Assembly (NCBI GenBank): GCA_900550235.1
Contig: URRQ01000008.1
Span: forward strand, 3,390-67,389
Source of the DNA: an uncultured Lachnospiraceae bacterium
GTDB taxonomy: Bacteria; Bacillota; Clostridia; Lachnospirales; Lachnospiraceae
Length of the DNA: 64,000 bases
Reading direction: 5' to 3'
Shown: in pieces, positions 34,231 through 41,936 of the stretch
Position numbering within the stretch: the stretch's first letter is position 1
Layout: every line of letters begins with the position of its first letter
Notes under the pieces: model-generated
Database searches by the model: none
Seen by the model: only the letters and a program-made list of their open reading frames with translations
What the model was told of the DNA's origin: nothing
Translations under genes and position numbers: made by a program

Positions 34231-34270
34231 AAAAGGAATGCGTAAGCAAGTTGCTTCGCATTCCTTTTTT
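34231..34270 (+). terminator. Terminator after prsA-like gene
   Basis: AAAAGGAATGCG (34231-34242) pairs perfectly with CGCATTCCTTTT (34257-34268), and more T follow. The A-rich 5' flank means it may also act on the convergent yqeY. Confidence 0.9.
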
Positions 34271-34285
34271 GTGCAATTAGATAGA

Positions 34286-34732
34286 TTATGTAAAAAATGT
34301 AAGGAGAAGGTCGTTGACAAGCTTGCCGTCTGCTTTTCCTTTTACTTTAGGCATTAACACCTTCATAATCTTTCCTTTGTCCTTTGCTGTAGGTGCAGAA
34401 AGCTCAAGTTCGGAAAGGGTAGCCTGGATTACTTCTTTTATTTCTGTCTCATCCATCATTTTTGGCGCGTACTGTTCTAAAACAGCAAGACGTTTTTTGC
34501 ATTCATCAATAATATCTTCGCGGTCAGCAGGAGTCATCTCAAGAGTTTCTTTTGTCTGTTTGATCTCTTTCATGATTACCTGAACTTCTTCTTCTTCGGT
34601 AAGGTCAGCACGTTTATCAATTGCTTTGTTCTTCAAAGATGCTAAAAGAGCGGATAAAGTTTCTTTTGTATCTTTATCTTTTGCTTTCATAGCAGCAACC
34701 ATGGCGCTTCTTACTTCTTCTATTTTACTCAT
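34286..34732 (-). CDS. GatB/YqeY domain protein
   Basis: The 148-residue product is a stand-alone YqeY protein, homologous to the tRNA-binding tail of GatB. The pattern KIEEVRSAMVAAMKAKDKDTKETLSALLASLKNKAID, ITEEEEVQVIMKEIKQ and APKMMDETEIKEVI followed by GKIMKVLMPKVKGKADGKLVN is diagnostic. It is entirely helical. Its cellular role is not established. GGAGGG precedes the ATG. Confidence 0.92.
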   Translation of the reverse strand: MSKIEEVRSAMVAAMKAKDKDTKETLSALLASLKNKAIDKRADLTEEEEVQVIMKEIKQTKETLEMTPADREDIIDECKKRLAVLEQYAPKMMDETEIKEVIQATLSELELSAPTAKDKGKIMKVLMPKVKGKADGKLVNDLLLTFFT

Positions 34733-34780
34733 AATTCAATCCCTCCATATTTATAAAATTCGCTGTATTGTGCTTACTAA

Positions 34781-34809
34781 ATTTTAGCAGAATAAAGTGA
34801 GTTTTTCAA
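34781..34809 (-). promoter_or_regulatory. Sigma-A promoter for yqeY-like gene
   Basis: On the reverse strand TTGAAA (plus 34804-34809) and TAAAAT (plus 34781-34786) with 17-base spacing. Confidence 0.6.
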
Positions 34810-34822
34810 TAGTATATATGGA

Positions 34823-34851
34823 TGGAAAACGTGTAAAAAATATGCTATACT
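34823..34851 (+). promoter_or_regulatory. Extended -10 promoter for the acyltransferase-kinase fusion gene
   Basis: TGGAAA (34823-34828), 17 bases, TATACT (34846-34851) with a TGc extension. It is back-to-back with the yqeY promoter. Confidence 0.65.
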
Positions 34852-34897
34852 AATTATGTATATAGTAAAATAACGTAATCGAAAGAGGAAGTTTGAT

Positions 34898-36517
34898 ATG
34901 AAAAGATTATTGATACTTGGCGCCGGGGGATTCGGTCAAATGGTAAAAGAAACGGCCTTGTTATTAGGCTATGAAGAAGTCGTATTTTTAGATGATGCAT
35001 ATAATGGTCCGGATAGCGTAGGAAGATGTTGTGATTACACAATCCTTCAAGAACAATATCCGGAAGCTGTTGCTGCATTTGGAAATAACAAGACACGTCT
35101 GGAATGGACAGATAAATTGATGGAAGCAGGATATGAAGTACCTGCGATCATTCATCCGTCAGCAATTGTAGCTCCAAGTGCAAAGATTGAACCAGGTTGT
35201 TTTATCATGCAGAGAGCGGTTGTCAATACCAATTCAGAGATTCAGCGCGGTGCACTCATCAATAGTGGTGCGATCATTGACCATGATTCTGTTGTAGAAG
35301 CAGGAGCGCACGTATGTCTTGGAAGTATTGTAAAGGCAAACTGTACGATTGAATCCGGTAAGAAAATCGAAGCCGGAGAAGTGATTTTTTCTACAAGAAG
35401 AAAAATCGAAGGCGCTGATAGCCGTTCTTTGGAAGATGCTATTTATGCATTTGGTTTTGGACAAAAATGCAGTTATGTGAAACCATTTGGCGAGGGACAT
35501 ATTAATGAGACATATGCGGTATACATGCAGGAAGAAGATGGAAGCGATGTGCCACAGTATGTACTGCAGCGTTTGAATATCAATGTGTTTAAGAATCCAT
35601 CTCAAGTAATGGAAAATATTTTTGGAGTAACAGAGTTCCTTCGTGAAGTGATTCGTGAAGAAGGCGGAGATGTCGACAGAGAAACACTATCCTATATTAA
35701 AACAAAAAGTGGAGAGACATATTTTGAAGATGCGCAGGGACAGCCTTGGCGCTGCTTGCATTTTATTTCGAATTCCGTATGTTATCAGACAGTAGAAGAA
35801 CCGGATCAGTTCTATCAATCAGCTAAGAGCTTTGGACACTTTTTGAAACAACTTGGAAATTATCCGGCAGAGAGTCTGCACGAGACGATTCCACAGTTCC
35901 ATGATACGGTAAAACGTTTCCGTGATTTTGCAAAAGCAGTGAAGAAAGATGTGAAGAACAGAAGCCGTTCTTGTAAGAAGGAGATTGCGTTTGCTTTAGA
36001 GAGGGAAGAAGATTGCGGCGTGCTGATGGAACAGTTGAATAAGGGACTCCTTCCGCTTCGTGTGACGCATAATGATACAAAATTAAATAATATTTTATTT
36101 GATTCCGATACTGACAAAGGACTTTGCATCATTGATTTGGATACGATCATGCCAGGTCTTGCAGCCAATGACTTTGGGGATTCCATCCGTTTTGGAGCAT
36201 CGACTGCAGAAGAAGATGAAAAGGATTTGGAAAAGGTACATTTTGATATTCATTTATATGAGCTTTATGTCAAAGGATACCTGGAGATGGCGAAAGATGT
36301 CTTAACTCCGGCAGAGATTGAGAGCCTTCCATGGGGCGCTCGTATTATGACTTTGGAGTGTGGAATGCGTTTCCTTACTGATTATCTCCAAGGCAACGTA
36401 TACTTTAAGACTGCATATCCGGAACATAACTTAGTGCGGGCAAGAACACAGTTTAAACTTGTAAAAGAGATGGAAGAGCAGTTTGAAGCAATGCAGGAAA
36501 TTGCAAAAAAATATTAG
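34898..36517 (+). CDS. Fusion of NeuD/PglD-like acyltransferase and NahK-like sugar kinase
   Basis: This 539-residue cytoplasmic protein joins two domains. Residues 1-170 form a NeuD/PglD-type acyltransferase: nucleotide-like fold start LLILGAGGFGQMVKETA, then a left-handed beta-helix of hexapeptide repeats (HPSAIVAPSAKIEPGC...). Its catalytic-type His is in IIDHDSVV, and it ends with EAGEVIFSTRRKI. Residues of about 180-539 form an aminoglycoside-phosphotransferase-like kinase, closest by eye to N-acetylhexosamine 1-kinase. It shows FGEGHINETYAV, YVLQRLNINVFK, the catalytic loop VTHNDTKLNNILFD and metal-binding CIIDLDTIMPG. Both active sites look intact. AGAGGA precedes the ATG. A HAD gene follows after 14 bases, suggesting amino-sugar salvage or activation. 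Confidence 0.8.
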   Translation: MKRLLILGAGGFGQMVKETALLLGYEEVVFLDDAYNGPDSVGRCCDYTILQEQYPEAVAAFGNNKTRLEWTDKLMEAGYEVPAIIHPSAIVAPSAKIEPGCFIMQRAVVNTNSEIQRGALINSGAIIDHDSVVEAGAHVCLGSIVKANCTIESGKKIEAGEVIFSTRRKIEGADSRSLEDAIYAFGFGQKCSYVKPFGEGHINETYAVYMQEEDGSDVPQYVLQRLNINVFKNPSQVMENIFGVTEFLREVIREEGGDVDRETLSYIKTKSGETYFEDAQGQPWRCLHFISNSVCYQTVEEPDQFYQSAKSFGHFLKQLGNYPAESLHETIPQFHDTVKRFRDFAKAVKKDVKNRSRSCKKEIAFALEREEDCGVLMEQLNKGLLPLRVTHNDTKLNNILFDSDTDKGLCIIDLDTIMPGLAANDFGDSIRFGASTAEEDEKDLEKVHFDIHLYELYVKGYLEMAKDVLTPAEIESLPWGARIMTLECGMRFLTDYLQGNVYFKTAYPEHNLVRARTQFKLVKEMEEQFEAMQEIAKKY

Positions 36518-36531
36518 GAAAAAGGTGTTGT

Positions 36532-36999
36532 ATGAAAATCGAGATACCTGGATATAAAACATTAGAGCTTGATACACTTTTATTGGATTATAATGGTACT
36601 GTTGCCGTAGATGGCGAGATTCCGGATTCTGTTCGAGAGAGGTTGGCAGCGCTTTCTGAGAAGTTTCAGATTTATATCTTAACTGCAGATACTCATGGAA
36701 CTGCCGCGAAACAATGTGAAGATCTGAATGTGATCTTGTATACGTTTCCGGTAGGAAACGCTGCAGATTATAAGAGAGACGTTGTCGAGAAACTAGGTGG
36801 CGGGCATTGTGTCTGTATGGGAAACGGAAGGAACGATATTCTGATGTTTGAGAAATCGGCGCTTTCCGTTGCGATTCTTGATACAGAGGGGCTGTATGCA
36901 GGGCTTTTGTTAAAATCCGATATATGTGTTAGAACGATAGAAGATGGATTGGATCTTTTGCTGCATCCGAAGAGATTGATTGCAGACTTAAGAGGCTAG
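36532..36999 (+). CDS. Small HAD-family protein, soluble P-type-ATPase-like
   Basis: The 155-residue protein is a minimal HAD fold without a cap. Motif I reads LLDYNGTVA, so the usual second Asp (DxD) is Asn; motif II is ILTADTHG, and motif IV is CMGNGRNDILMFEKSALSVAI. This resembles the soluble P-type ATPase-like group (DxT/DxN), which can have phosphatase activity. Its end lies just before the spoVT hairpin, and it is probably co-transcribed with the fusion gene. AAAGGTG precedes the ATG. Substrate is unknown. Confidence 0.75.
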   Translation: MKIEIPGYKTLELDTLLLDYNGTVAVDGEIPDSVRERLAALSEKFQIYILTADTHGTAAKQCEDLNVILYTFPVGNAADYKRDVVEKLGGGHCVCMGNGRNDILMFEKSALSVAILDTEGLYAGLLLKSDICVRTIEDGLDLLLHPKRLIADLRG

Positions 37000-37022
37000 T
37001 GTTTTATAAATTGGTGTTTGAG

Positions 37023-37051
37023 GTATAAAAATCCTTCATTTACAGATACTA
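37023..37051 (+). promoter_or_regulatory. Candidate sigma-G promoter for spoVT, start point in hairpin loop
   Basis: GTATA (37023-37027; GGTATA from 37022) and GATACTA (37045-37051) are spaced by 17 bases. The known sigma-G pattern is TGnATA-N17/18-CATnnTA, so the -10 matches 6/7. The start point would be near 37058, in the loop (37056-37062) of the hairpin below. Bacillus spoVT is sigma-G dependent. Confidence 0.6.
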
Positions 37052-37090
37052 TTCCTGGAAATGGAAAGTATGGTAAATGGAGGATTTTTT
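37027..37090 (+). terminator. Terminator-like hairpin overlapping the spoVT ribosome site
   Basis: Bases 37027-37043 pair with 37073-37089 (17 bp, one G-U). Inside, ATACT (37046-37050) pairs with AGTAT (37067-37071) and TTCC (37052-37055) with GGAA (37063-37066). GGAGG (37079-37083) is in the 3' arm, T6 ends it, and the ATG follows three bases later. It would end the upstream operon and hide the spoVT ribosome site. Confidence 0.85.
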
Positions 37091-37092
37091 AT

Positions 37093-37641
37093 ATGAAAGC
37101 AACAGGAATTGTACGTAGAATTGATGATCTTGGCAGAGTGGTCGTGCCAAAAGAAATCAGACGGACATTAAGAATCCGGGAGGGAGATCCTTTGGAGATT
37201 TTTACAGATCGGGAAGGAGAGATCGTATTGAAAAAGTATTCCCCGATTGGAGAGTTGTCTGCTTTTTCTGAGGATTATGCAGAGAGCCTTGCGAAGTCTA
37301 CCGGATATACGGTGTGCATTGCCGACAAGGAGAAGGTGATCGCAGCAGCAGGTGCGGGAAAGAAGCAATTACTTGCAAAGGTTGTGAGTTCACAGTTGGA
37401 ATCGGCAATGGAGGCACGGGAAGAGATTCTTGCATCTGTAAAGGAGGATTCCTTTCGAAGAATCATAGAAGGGCAGGAAGAGGAGTATGGGGCGCAGGTT
37501 GTTGTTCCGATTTTATGTGATGGAGATGTGGTTGGAGCTGTAATTTTATTGACAAAAGATACAAAAAAGAAGTTTGGAGATACGGAACGATTGCTGGCCC
37601 GAACGGCGGCAGGATTCCTTGGAAGACAGATAGAACAATAA
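37093..37641 (+). CDS. spoVT: Stage V sporulation regulator SpoVT
   Basis: SpoVT is an AbrB-family transcription factor that tunes sigma-G genes in the forespore. The start is ATG 37093 (182 residues) with GGAGG nine bases upstream; the longer frame from 37018 would read through the hairpin. The N-terminal swapped-hairpin DNA-binding domain is MKATGIVRRIDDLGRVVVPKEIRRTLRIREGDPLEI. A GAF-like C-terminal domain (about 55-180) follows, including FGDTERLLARTAAGFLGRQIE. Length matches Bacillus SpoVT (178). Its promoter region is described separately and fits sigma-G control. Confidence 0.93.
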   Translation: MKATGIVRRIDDLGRVVVPKEIRRTLRIREGDPLEIFTDREGEIVLKKYSPIGELSAFSEDYAESLAKSTGYTVCIADKEKVIAAAGAGKKQLLAKVVSSQLESAMEAREEILASVKEDSFRRIIEGQEEEYGAQVVVPILCDGDVVGAVILLTKDTKKKFGDTERLLARTAAGFLGRQIEQ

Positions 37642-37644
37642 GTG

Positions 37645-37673
37645 ACATAAAACTCCCCGGACAATCATACATT
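37645..37673 (+). promoter_or_regulatory. Candidate sigma-E promoter for the TIGR04086-type gene
   Basis: CATACATT (37666-37673) is a full match to the sigma-E -10 (CATACAnT). ACATAAA (37645-37651) at 14 bases matches the -35 at 4/7. The start point would be about 37680, again in a hairpin loop. Confidence 0.45.
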
Positions 37674-37704
37674 GTGGTAGAGAATGGATAAGGAGGAGTT
37701 TTTT
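37649..37704 (+). terminator. Terminator of spoVT overlapping the next ribosome site
   Basis: AAAACTCCCC (37649-37658) pairs with GGAGGAGTTTT (37692-37702; one bulged A), and T6 (37699-37704) follows. An inner ACAAT/ATTGT stem sits in the loop. AGGAGG (37691-37696) is the Shine-Dalgarno of the next gene. Confidence 0.6.
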
Positions 37705-37707
37705 GAT

Positions 37708-38082
37708 ATGGAAAAAGGAACCGACAAGAACGGAAGGGTGGTATGGATATTAAAGGCGCTTTTAATATCTTATATCATTACAGCTGTGTTCCTTTTGATC
37801 CTTGCCCTTTTGCTTTATAAGCTTGAGCTGAATGAACAGAAGGTGACGATGGGGATTGTTGCGATTTATGTGTTGTCTACATTTGCAGGTGGATTCCTTA
37901 TGGGGAAGTTGGTAGGGGAACGCAAATTTTTATGGGGATTCATGCTCGGAACCATGTACTTTTTAGTGCTTTTCGGAATTTCTTTGGCGGTAGATCAGAA
38001 TTTGAACCGCAACGGAATGAATCTTGTGACAACGATGGTACTTTGTGCCGGTGGAGGAATGCTGGGAGGAATGGTTTCTTAA
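37708..38082 (+). CDS. TIGR04086-type integral membrane protein
   Basis: This is a small membrane protein, 124 residues from ATG 37708. The in-frame ATG at 37684 lies upstream of the only good ribosome site, AGGAGG at 37691. Four membrane helices are evident (ILKALLISYIITAVFLLILAL; GIVAIYVLSTFAGGFLMG; FLWGFMLGTMYFLVLFGISL; MVLCAGGGMLGGMV). This layout and the GGF/GKLVGERKFLWG motif match the family I know as TIGR04086 (YrzE-like), usually found near yajC, the SCIFF genes and secDF, as here. Function is unknown. Its leader suggests sporulation control. Confidence 0.75.
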   Translation: MEKGTDKNGRVVWILKALLISYIITAVFLLILALLLYKLELNEQKVTMGIVAIYVLSTFAGGFLMGKLVGERKFLWGFMLGTMYFLVLFGISLAVDQNLNRNGMNLVTTMVLCAGGGMLGGMVS

Positions 38083-38090
38083 AAAAACAC

Positions 38091-38119
38091 TTTAAAAAGT
38101 AAAGGTTCTATGTTATAAT
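38091..38119 (+). promoter_or_regulatory. Extended -10 promoter for SCIFF peptide gene
   Basis: TTTAAA (38091-38096), 17 bases, TATAAT (38114-38119) with a TGt extension; start codon 35 bases further on. Confidence 0.75.
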
Positions 38120-38153
38120 AACTAAAGTTAATGTAGAACAAGGAGGAATCGGT

Positions 38154-38297
38154 ATGAAACACATTAAAACATTAAATACACAGACATTAAACAATACAAT
38201 GAAAAAAGGCGGATGTGGAGAATGCCAGACATCTTGCCAGTCAGCATGCAAGACATCATGCACAGTTGGAAACCAGACTTGCGAACAGAAAAGATAG
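38154..38297 (+). CDS. scfA: SCIFF peptide (six cysteines in forty-five residues), RiPP precursor
   Basis: This 47-residue peptide is the ribosomally made precursor of the SCIFF family, near-universal in Clostridia. It starts MKHIKTLNTQTLNNTMKKGG and has exactly six cysteines at 21, 24, 28, 32, 36 and 43. The maturase encoded next forms a thioether between one Cys and a nearby residue (Thr in studied members). AGGAGG precedes the ATG. It has its own promoter, and a terminator separates it from the maturase gene, so the peptide mRNA should be in excess. The biological role of SCIFF is unknown. Confidence 0.95.
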   Translation: MKHIKTLNTQTLNNTMKKGGCGECQTSCQSACKTSCTVGNQTCEQKR

Positions 38298-38322
38298 TGG
38301 ATTTTCATAATTAAAAAAGACG

Positions 38323-38347
38323 AGCAGCGACACCGTCGCTGCTTTTT
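38323..38347 (+). terminator. Terminator/attenuator between scfA and scfB
   Basis: AGCAGCGAC (38323-38331) pairs perfectly with GTCGCTGCT (38335-38343), loop ACC, then T5. Partial read-through would set the precursor to maturase ratio. Confidence 0.9.
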
Positions 38348-38371
38348 CCACGTTGAGAAAGGAGATTTGTT

Positions 38372-39763
38372 TTGATTCATCAGTATAAAAATAATGGATA
38401 CGATATCGTATTGGATGTGAATAGTGGATCTGTTCATGTAGTAGATGATATGTGTTATGACGTAATCGAAGAGCTTAATAAGCATAATGTAGAAGAGCAT
38501 CCGGAAGTACTGGAAGATGCGGCGACTGTAGCAGGGCTTCAGGAGGCCTTGAAAGAAAAGTACCCGGTAGAAGAGATTGGGGAAGTATATGAGGATATCA
38601 AAGAACTTGCAAAAGCAGGACAACTTTTTACAAAGGATATCTACGAACAGTATATTGGAGCTGTGAAACAGAGAAAGACAGTTGTAAAAGCGCTTTGTCT
38701 GCATATCGCACATGATTGTAACCTTGCATGCAAATATTGTTTTGCGGAAGAGGGTGAGTATCATGGAAGAAGAGCGTTGATGTCTTTTGAAGTGGGAAAG
38801 AAAGCATTAGATTTCTTAATTGCTAATTCCGGTAATCGTAGAAACCTGGAAGTGGATTTCTTTGGTGGTGAGCCATTAATGAACTGGCAGGTTGTGAAGG
38901 ATTTGGTTGCATACGGAAGAGAGCAGGAGAAGATTCATGATAAAAACTTCCGTTTCACGATCACAACGAATGGTGTGCTTTTAAATGACGAGATTCAGGA
39001 ATTTGTGAATAAAGAGATGGATAATGTCGTATTGAGTCTTGACGGAAGACAAGAAGTCAACGACCATATGCGTCCGTTCCGTAATGGAAAGGGTAGCTAT
39101 GATTTGATCGTTCCAAAGTTCCAGAAGTTGGCAGAGAGCCGTAATCAGCAGAAATATTATGTCAGAGGTACATTTACAAGAGAGAATTTAGATTTCTCAA
39201 AAGACGTGCTTCATTTTGCAGATTTAGGATTTGAGCAGATTTCCATTGAACCGGTTGTTGGAGAGGATACAGACTTCTATTCTATTCAGAAGGAACACCT
39301 TCCACAGATTTTTGAAGAATACGATATTCTTGCAAAGGAATTGATCAAGAGAGAGAAAGAGGGCAGAGGTGTGAATTTCTTCCACTTTATGATCGATCTT
39401 GACGGCGGACCATGTATTTCCAAACGTTTATCAGGCTGTGGGTCGGGAACAGAATATTTAGCTGTAACTCCTTGGGGAGATCTGTATCCTTGCCATCAGT
39501 TTGTTGGAGATGAGGACTTCTTAATGGGTAATGTAGACGATGGAATCACAAGACCGGAGATTGCCGAAGAGTTCCGTGGCTGTAGTGTTTACTCCAAAGA
39601 TAAATGCAAGAATTGCTTTGCAAAATTCTACTGTAGCGGTGGATGCATGGCAAATGCTTATAAATTCCATGGCTCTATTCACAATACATATGATGTGGGA
39701 TGCGAGATGGAGAGAAAGCGTGTGGAATGTGCAATTATGATGAAAGCTGCGTTGGCAGAGTAA
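38372..39763 (+). CDS. scfB: SCIFF radical SAM maturase
   Basis: ScfB is the radical S-adenosylmethionine enzyme that installs a thioether in SCIFF. The 463-residue protein has an N-terminal peptide-recognition (RRE-like) region (about 1-90), including YDIVLDVNSGSVHVVDDMCYDVIEEL. The CxxxCxxC cluster motif is CNLACKYC (about 112-119), followed by FFGGEPLMNW and a C-terminal SPASM domain with many Cys (CGSGTEYLAVTPWGDLYPCHQF, CKNCFAKFYCSGGC). The start is TTG 38372 with AAAGGAG seven bases upstream. secDF follows closely. Confidence 0.95.
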   Translation: MIHQYKNNGYDIVLDVNSGSVHVVDDMCYDVIEELNKHNVEEHPEVLEDAATVAGLQEALKEKYPVEEIGEVYEDIKELAKAGQLFTKDIYEQYIGAVKQRKTVVKALCLHIAHDCNLACKYCFAEEGEYHGRRALMSFEVGKKALDFLIANSGNRRNLEVDFFGGEPLMNWQVVKDLVAYGREQEKIHDKNFRFTITTNGVLLNDEIQEFVNKEMDNVVLSLDGRQEVNDHMRPFRNGKGSYDLIVPKFQKLAESRNQQKYYVRGTFTRENLDFSKDVLHFADLGFEQISIEPVVGEDTDFYSIQKEHLPQIFEEYDILAKELIKREKEGRGVNFFHFMIDLDGGPCISKRLSGCGSGTEYLAVTPWGDLYPCHQFVGDEDFLMGNVDDGITRPEIAEEFRGCSVYSKDKCKNCFAKFYCSGGCMANAYKFHGSIHNTYDVGCEMERKRVECAIMMKAALAE

Positions 39764-39778
39764 GGAGTGAATGAGGAC

Positions 39779-41920
39779 ATGAAGAAAAACAAAGGCATTA
39801 TTAGCCTGATTCTTGTTGCTTTGCTGACAATTCTTTTGGGATTCACAAGCGTAGTGGGACTTGGAAGCAAACATACAGGAGCGGCAAAGAATATTAAGCT
39901 TGGTCTGGATCTTGAAGGTGGTGTAAGTATCACATATCAAGCAAAAGGAAAAACACCTTCCGAGAGCGAAATGAAAGATACTGTTTACAAAATGCAAAAG
40001 CGTGTGGAACAGTACAGTACAGAAGCTACAGTTTATCAAGAAGGTGATGACCGCATTACAATCGAAATTCCGGGTGTAACAGATGCGAACAAAGTCTTGA
40101 CAGAGCTTGGTAAACCAGGATCTTTGGAATTCCAGGACGAAACAGGAAAAGTGGTACTTCAGGGAACTGATGTAAAGACAGCGACAGCAAGGATTATTGA
40201 AAAAGAAACTGGAGCAAAAGAAAACATCGTAGAGTTGAACCTTACAAAAGAAGGTGGCAAGAAATTTGCGGAAGCAACAAAGGCTAACATTGGAAAACCA
40301 ATCAATATTGTCTATGATGGTGAAGTGATCAGTAACCCGATGGTAAATGAAGAGATTACAGGCGGACAGGCTGTGATCAGCGGTAATTTTACATATGAAG
40401 AAGTAGAAAATCTTGCTTCCACAATCCGTATCGGTGGGTTGAAAGTAGAATTGGAAGAATTGAATTCAAGCGTAGTTGCTGCAAAACTTGGTGAGGAGGC
40501 GATCAATACAAGTTTGTTGGCGGGATTGATCGGACTTATTATCATTTTCGTGTTCATGTGCGTTGTGTATAGACTTCCGGGATTTGCGTCAAGTATTGCG
40601 CTTTGCATTTATACAGGAATCGTATTAGTTGCTTTGAATGCATTTGATATTACATTGACACTTCCGGGTATTGCAGGTATTATCCTTGGCATCGGTATGG
40701 CTGTTGATGCTAATGTTATCATTTTTGCGAGAGTAAAAGAAGAACTGGCAGCTGGAAGAAATGTAAAAACTTCGTTAAAGACAGGGTTCCAAAAAGCATT
40801 ATCTGCAATTTTAGATGGTAACGTGACGACATTAATTGCTGCGATTGTTCTTGGATTGATGGGAACAGGTAGTGTAAAAGGATTTGCACAGACATTAGCG
40901 CTTGGTATTGTAGTTTCTATGTTTACAGCTCTTGTTGTGACAAGGATCATCATTTTCTCACTTTACGCGGTTGGATGTAAGAGTGAAAAATTATATGGAA
41001 TACAGAAGGAAAGAAAAACAATTAATTTCCTTGCAAAGAAAAAAGTATTCTTTGGTATCTCTATTGCACTTGTAGTGAGTGGATTTGTTGGAATGGGTAT
41101 TTTTGCTTCCAAAGGTGACGGAGCATTGAATTACAGCCTTGAATTCATGGGTGGTACAGCGACCAATGTAACATTTAATGAAGATTATTCCATCAAAGAG
41201 ATTGATTCACAGATTGTTCCTGTAATCGAAAAGACAACAGGTGATAAGAACGTACAGACGCAGAAGATCAAAGGAACGAATCAGGTTTCAATCAAGACAC
41301 AGACATTGGATCTTGAGAAACGTGAGGCTATGATTGCAGCTCTTGTTGAAAAGTTTGGTGTAGATGAATCTAAGATTACATATAACAATATCGGTTCTAC
41401 AGTAAGTTCTGAGATGAGAAGAGATGCTGTTGTAGCGGTATTGGTTGCGACACTCTGTATGCTGATCTATATTTGGCTTCGATTCAAAGATTTCCGATTT
41501 GCAAGCAGTGCGATCATTGCATTACTGCATGACGTGTTGGTAGTCCTTGCATTCTATGCAATTGCACGTGTATCTGTGGGTAACACATTTATTGCATGTA
41601 TGTTGACGATTGTCGGATATTCTATCAACGCAACGATTGTTATTTTTGACCGAATCCGTGAAGAGAATAAGATCAAATCAAGAAAAGATACATTGGAAGA
41701 CGTTGTTAACAGAAGTATCACACAGACGCTTACAAGAAGTGTATACACTTCATTTACAACATTTGTAATGGTAGCGCTTCTCTTTGTGATGGGTGTAAGC
41801 TCAGTGAAAGAATTTGCGGCTCCGCTTATGGTTGGTGTAGCAGTAGGCGCATTCTCATCTGTATGTATTACCGGCGCGCTTTGGTATGTGATGAAAACAA
41901 AGGTGGCAACGAAAGCATAA
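39779..41920 (+). CDS. secDF: SecD-SecF fusion protein translocase subunit
   Basis: SecDF uses the proton gradient to help proteins out of the Sec channel. This is one 713-residue polypeptide. The SecD half (about 1-400) has LGLDLEGGVSITYQ, a large external domain and a six-helix region with GMAVDANVIIFARVKEEL. The SecF half (about 420-713) has LEFMGGTATNVTF, GYSINATIVIFDRIREE and the final helices. I start at ATG 39779; GTG 39767 is in frame but overlaps the AAGGAG ribosome site. Clostridia often keep secD and secF separate, so the fusion is worth noting but not unique. A terminator follows. Confidence 0.93.
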   Translation: MKKNKGIISLILVALLTILLGFTSVVGLGSKHTGAAKNIKLGLDLEGGVSITYQAKGKTPSESEMKDTVYKMQKRVEQYSTEATVYQEGDDRITIEIPGVTDANKVLTELGKPGSLEFQDETGKVVLQGTDVKTATARIIEKETGAKENIVELNLTKEGGKKFAEATKANIGKPINIVYDGEVISNPMVNEEITGGQAVISGNFTYEEVENLASTIRIGGLKVELEELNSSVVAAKLGEEAINTSLLAGLIGLIIIFVFMCVVYRLPGFASSIALCIYTGIVLVALNAFDITLTLPGIAGIILGIGMAVDANVIIFARVKEELAAGRNVKTSLKTGFQKALSAILDGNVTTLIAAIVLGLMGTGSVKGFAQTLALGIVVSMFTALVVTRIIIFSLYAVGCKSEKLYGIQKERKTINFLAKKKVFFGISIALVVSGFVGMGIFASKGDGALNYSLEFMGGTATNVTFNEDYSIKEIDSQIVPVIEKTTGDKNVQTQKIKGTNQVSIKTQTLDLEKREAMIAALVEKFGVDESKITYNNIGSTVSSEMRRDAVVAVLVATLCMLIYIWLRFKDFRFASSAIIALLHDVLVVLAFYAIARVSVGNTFIACMLTIVGYSINATIVIFDRIREENKIKSRKDTLEDVVNRSITQTLTRSVYTSFTTFVMVALLFVMGVSSVKEFAAPLMVGVAVGAFSSVCITGALWYVMKTKVATKA

Positions 41921-41936
41921 TAGTGGTAAAATAGAT

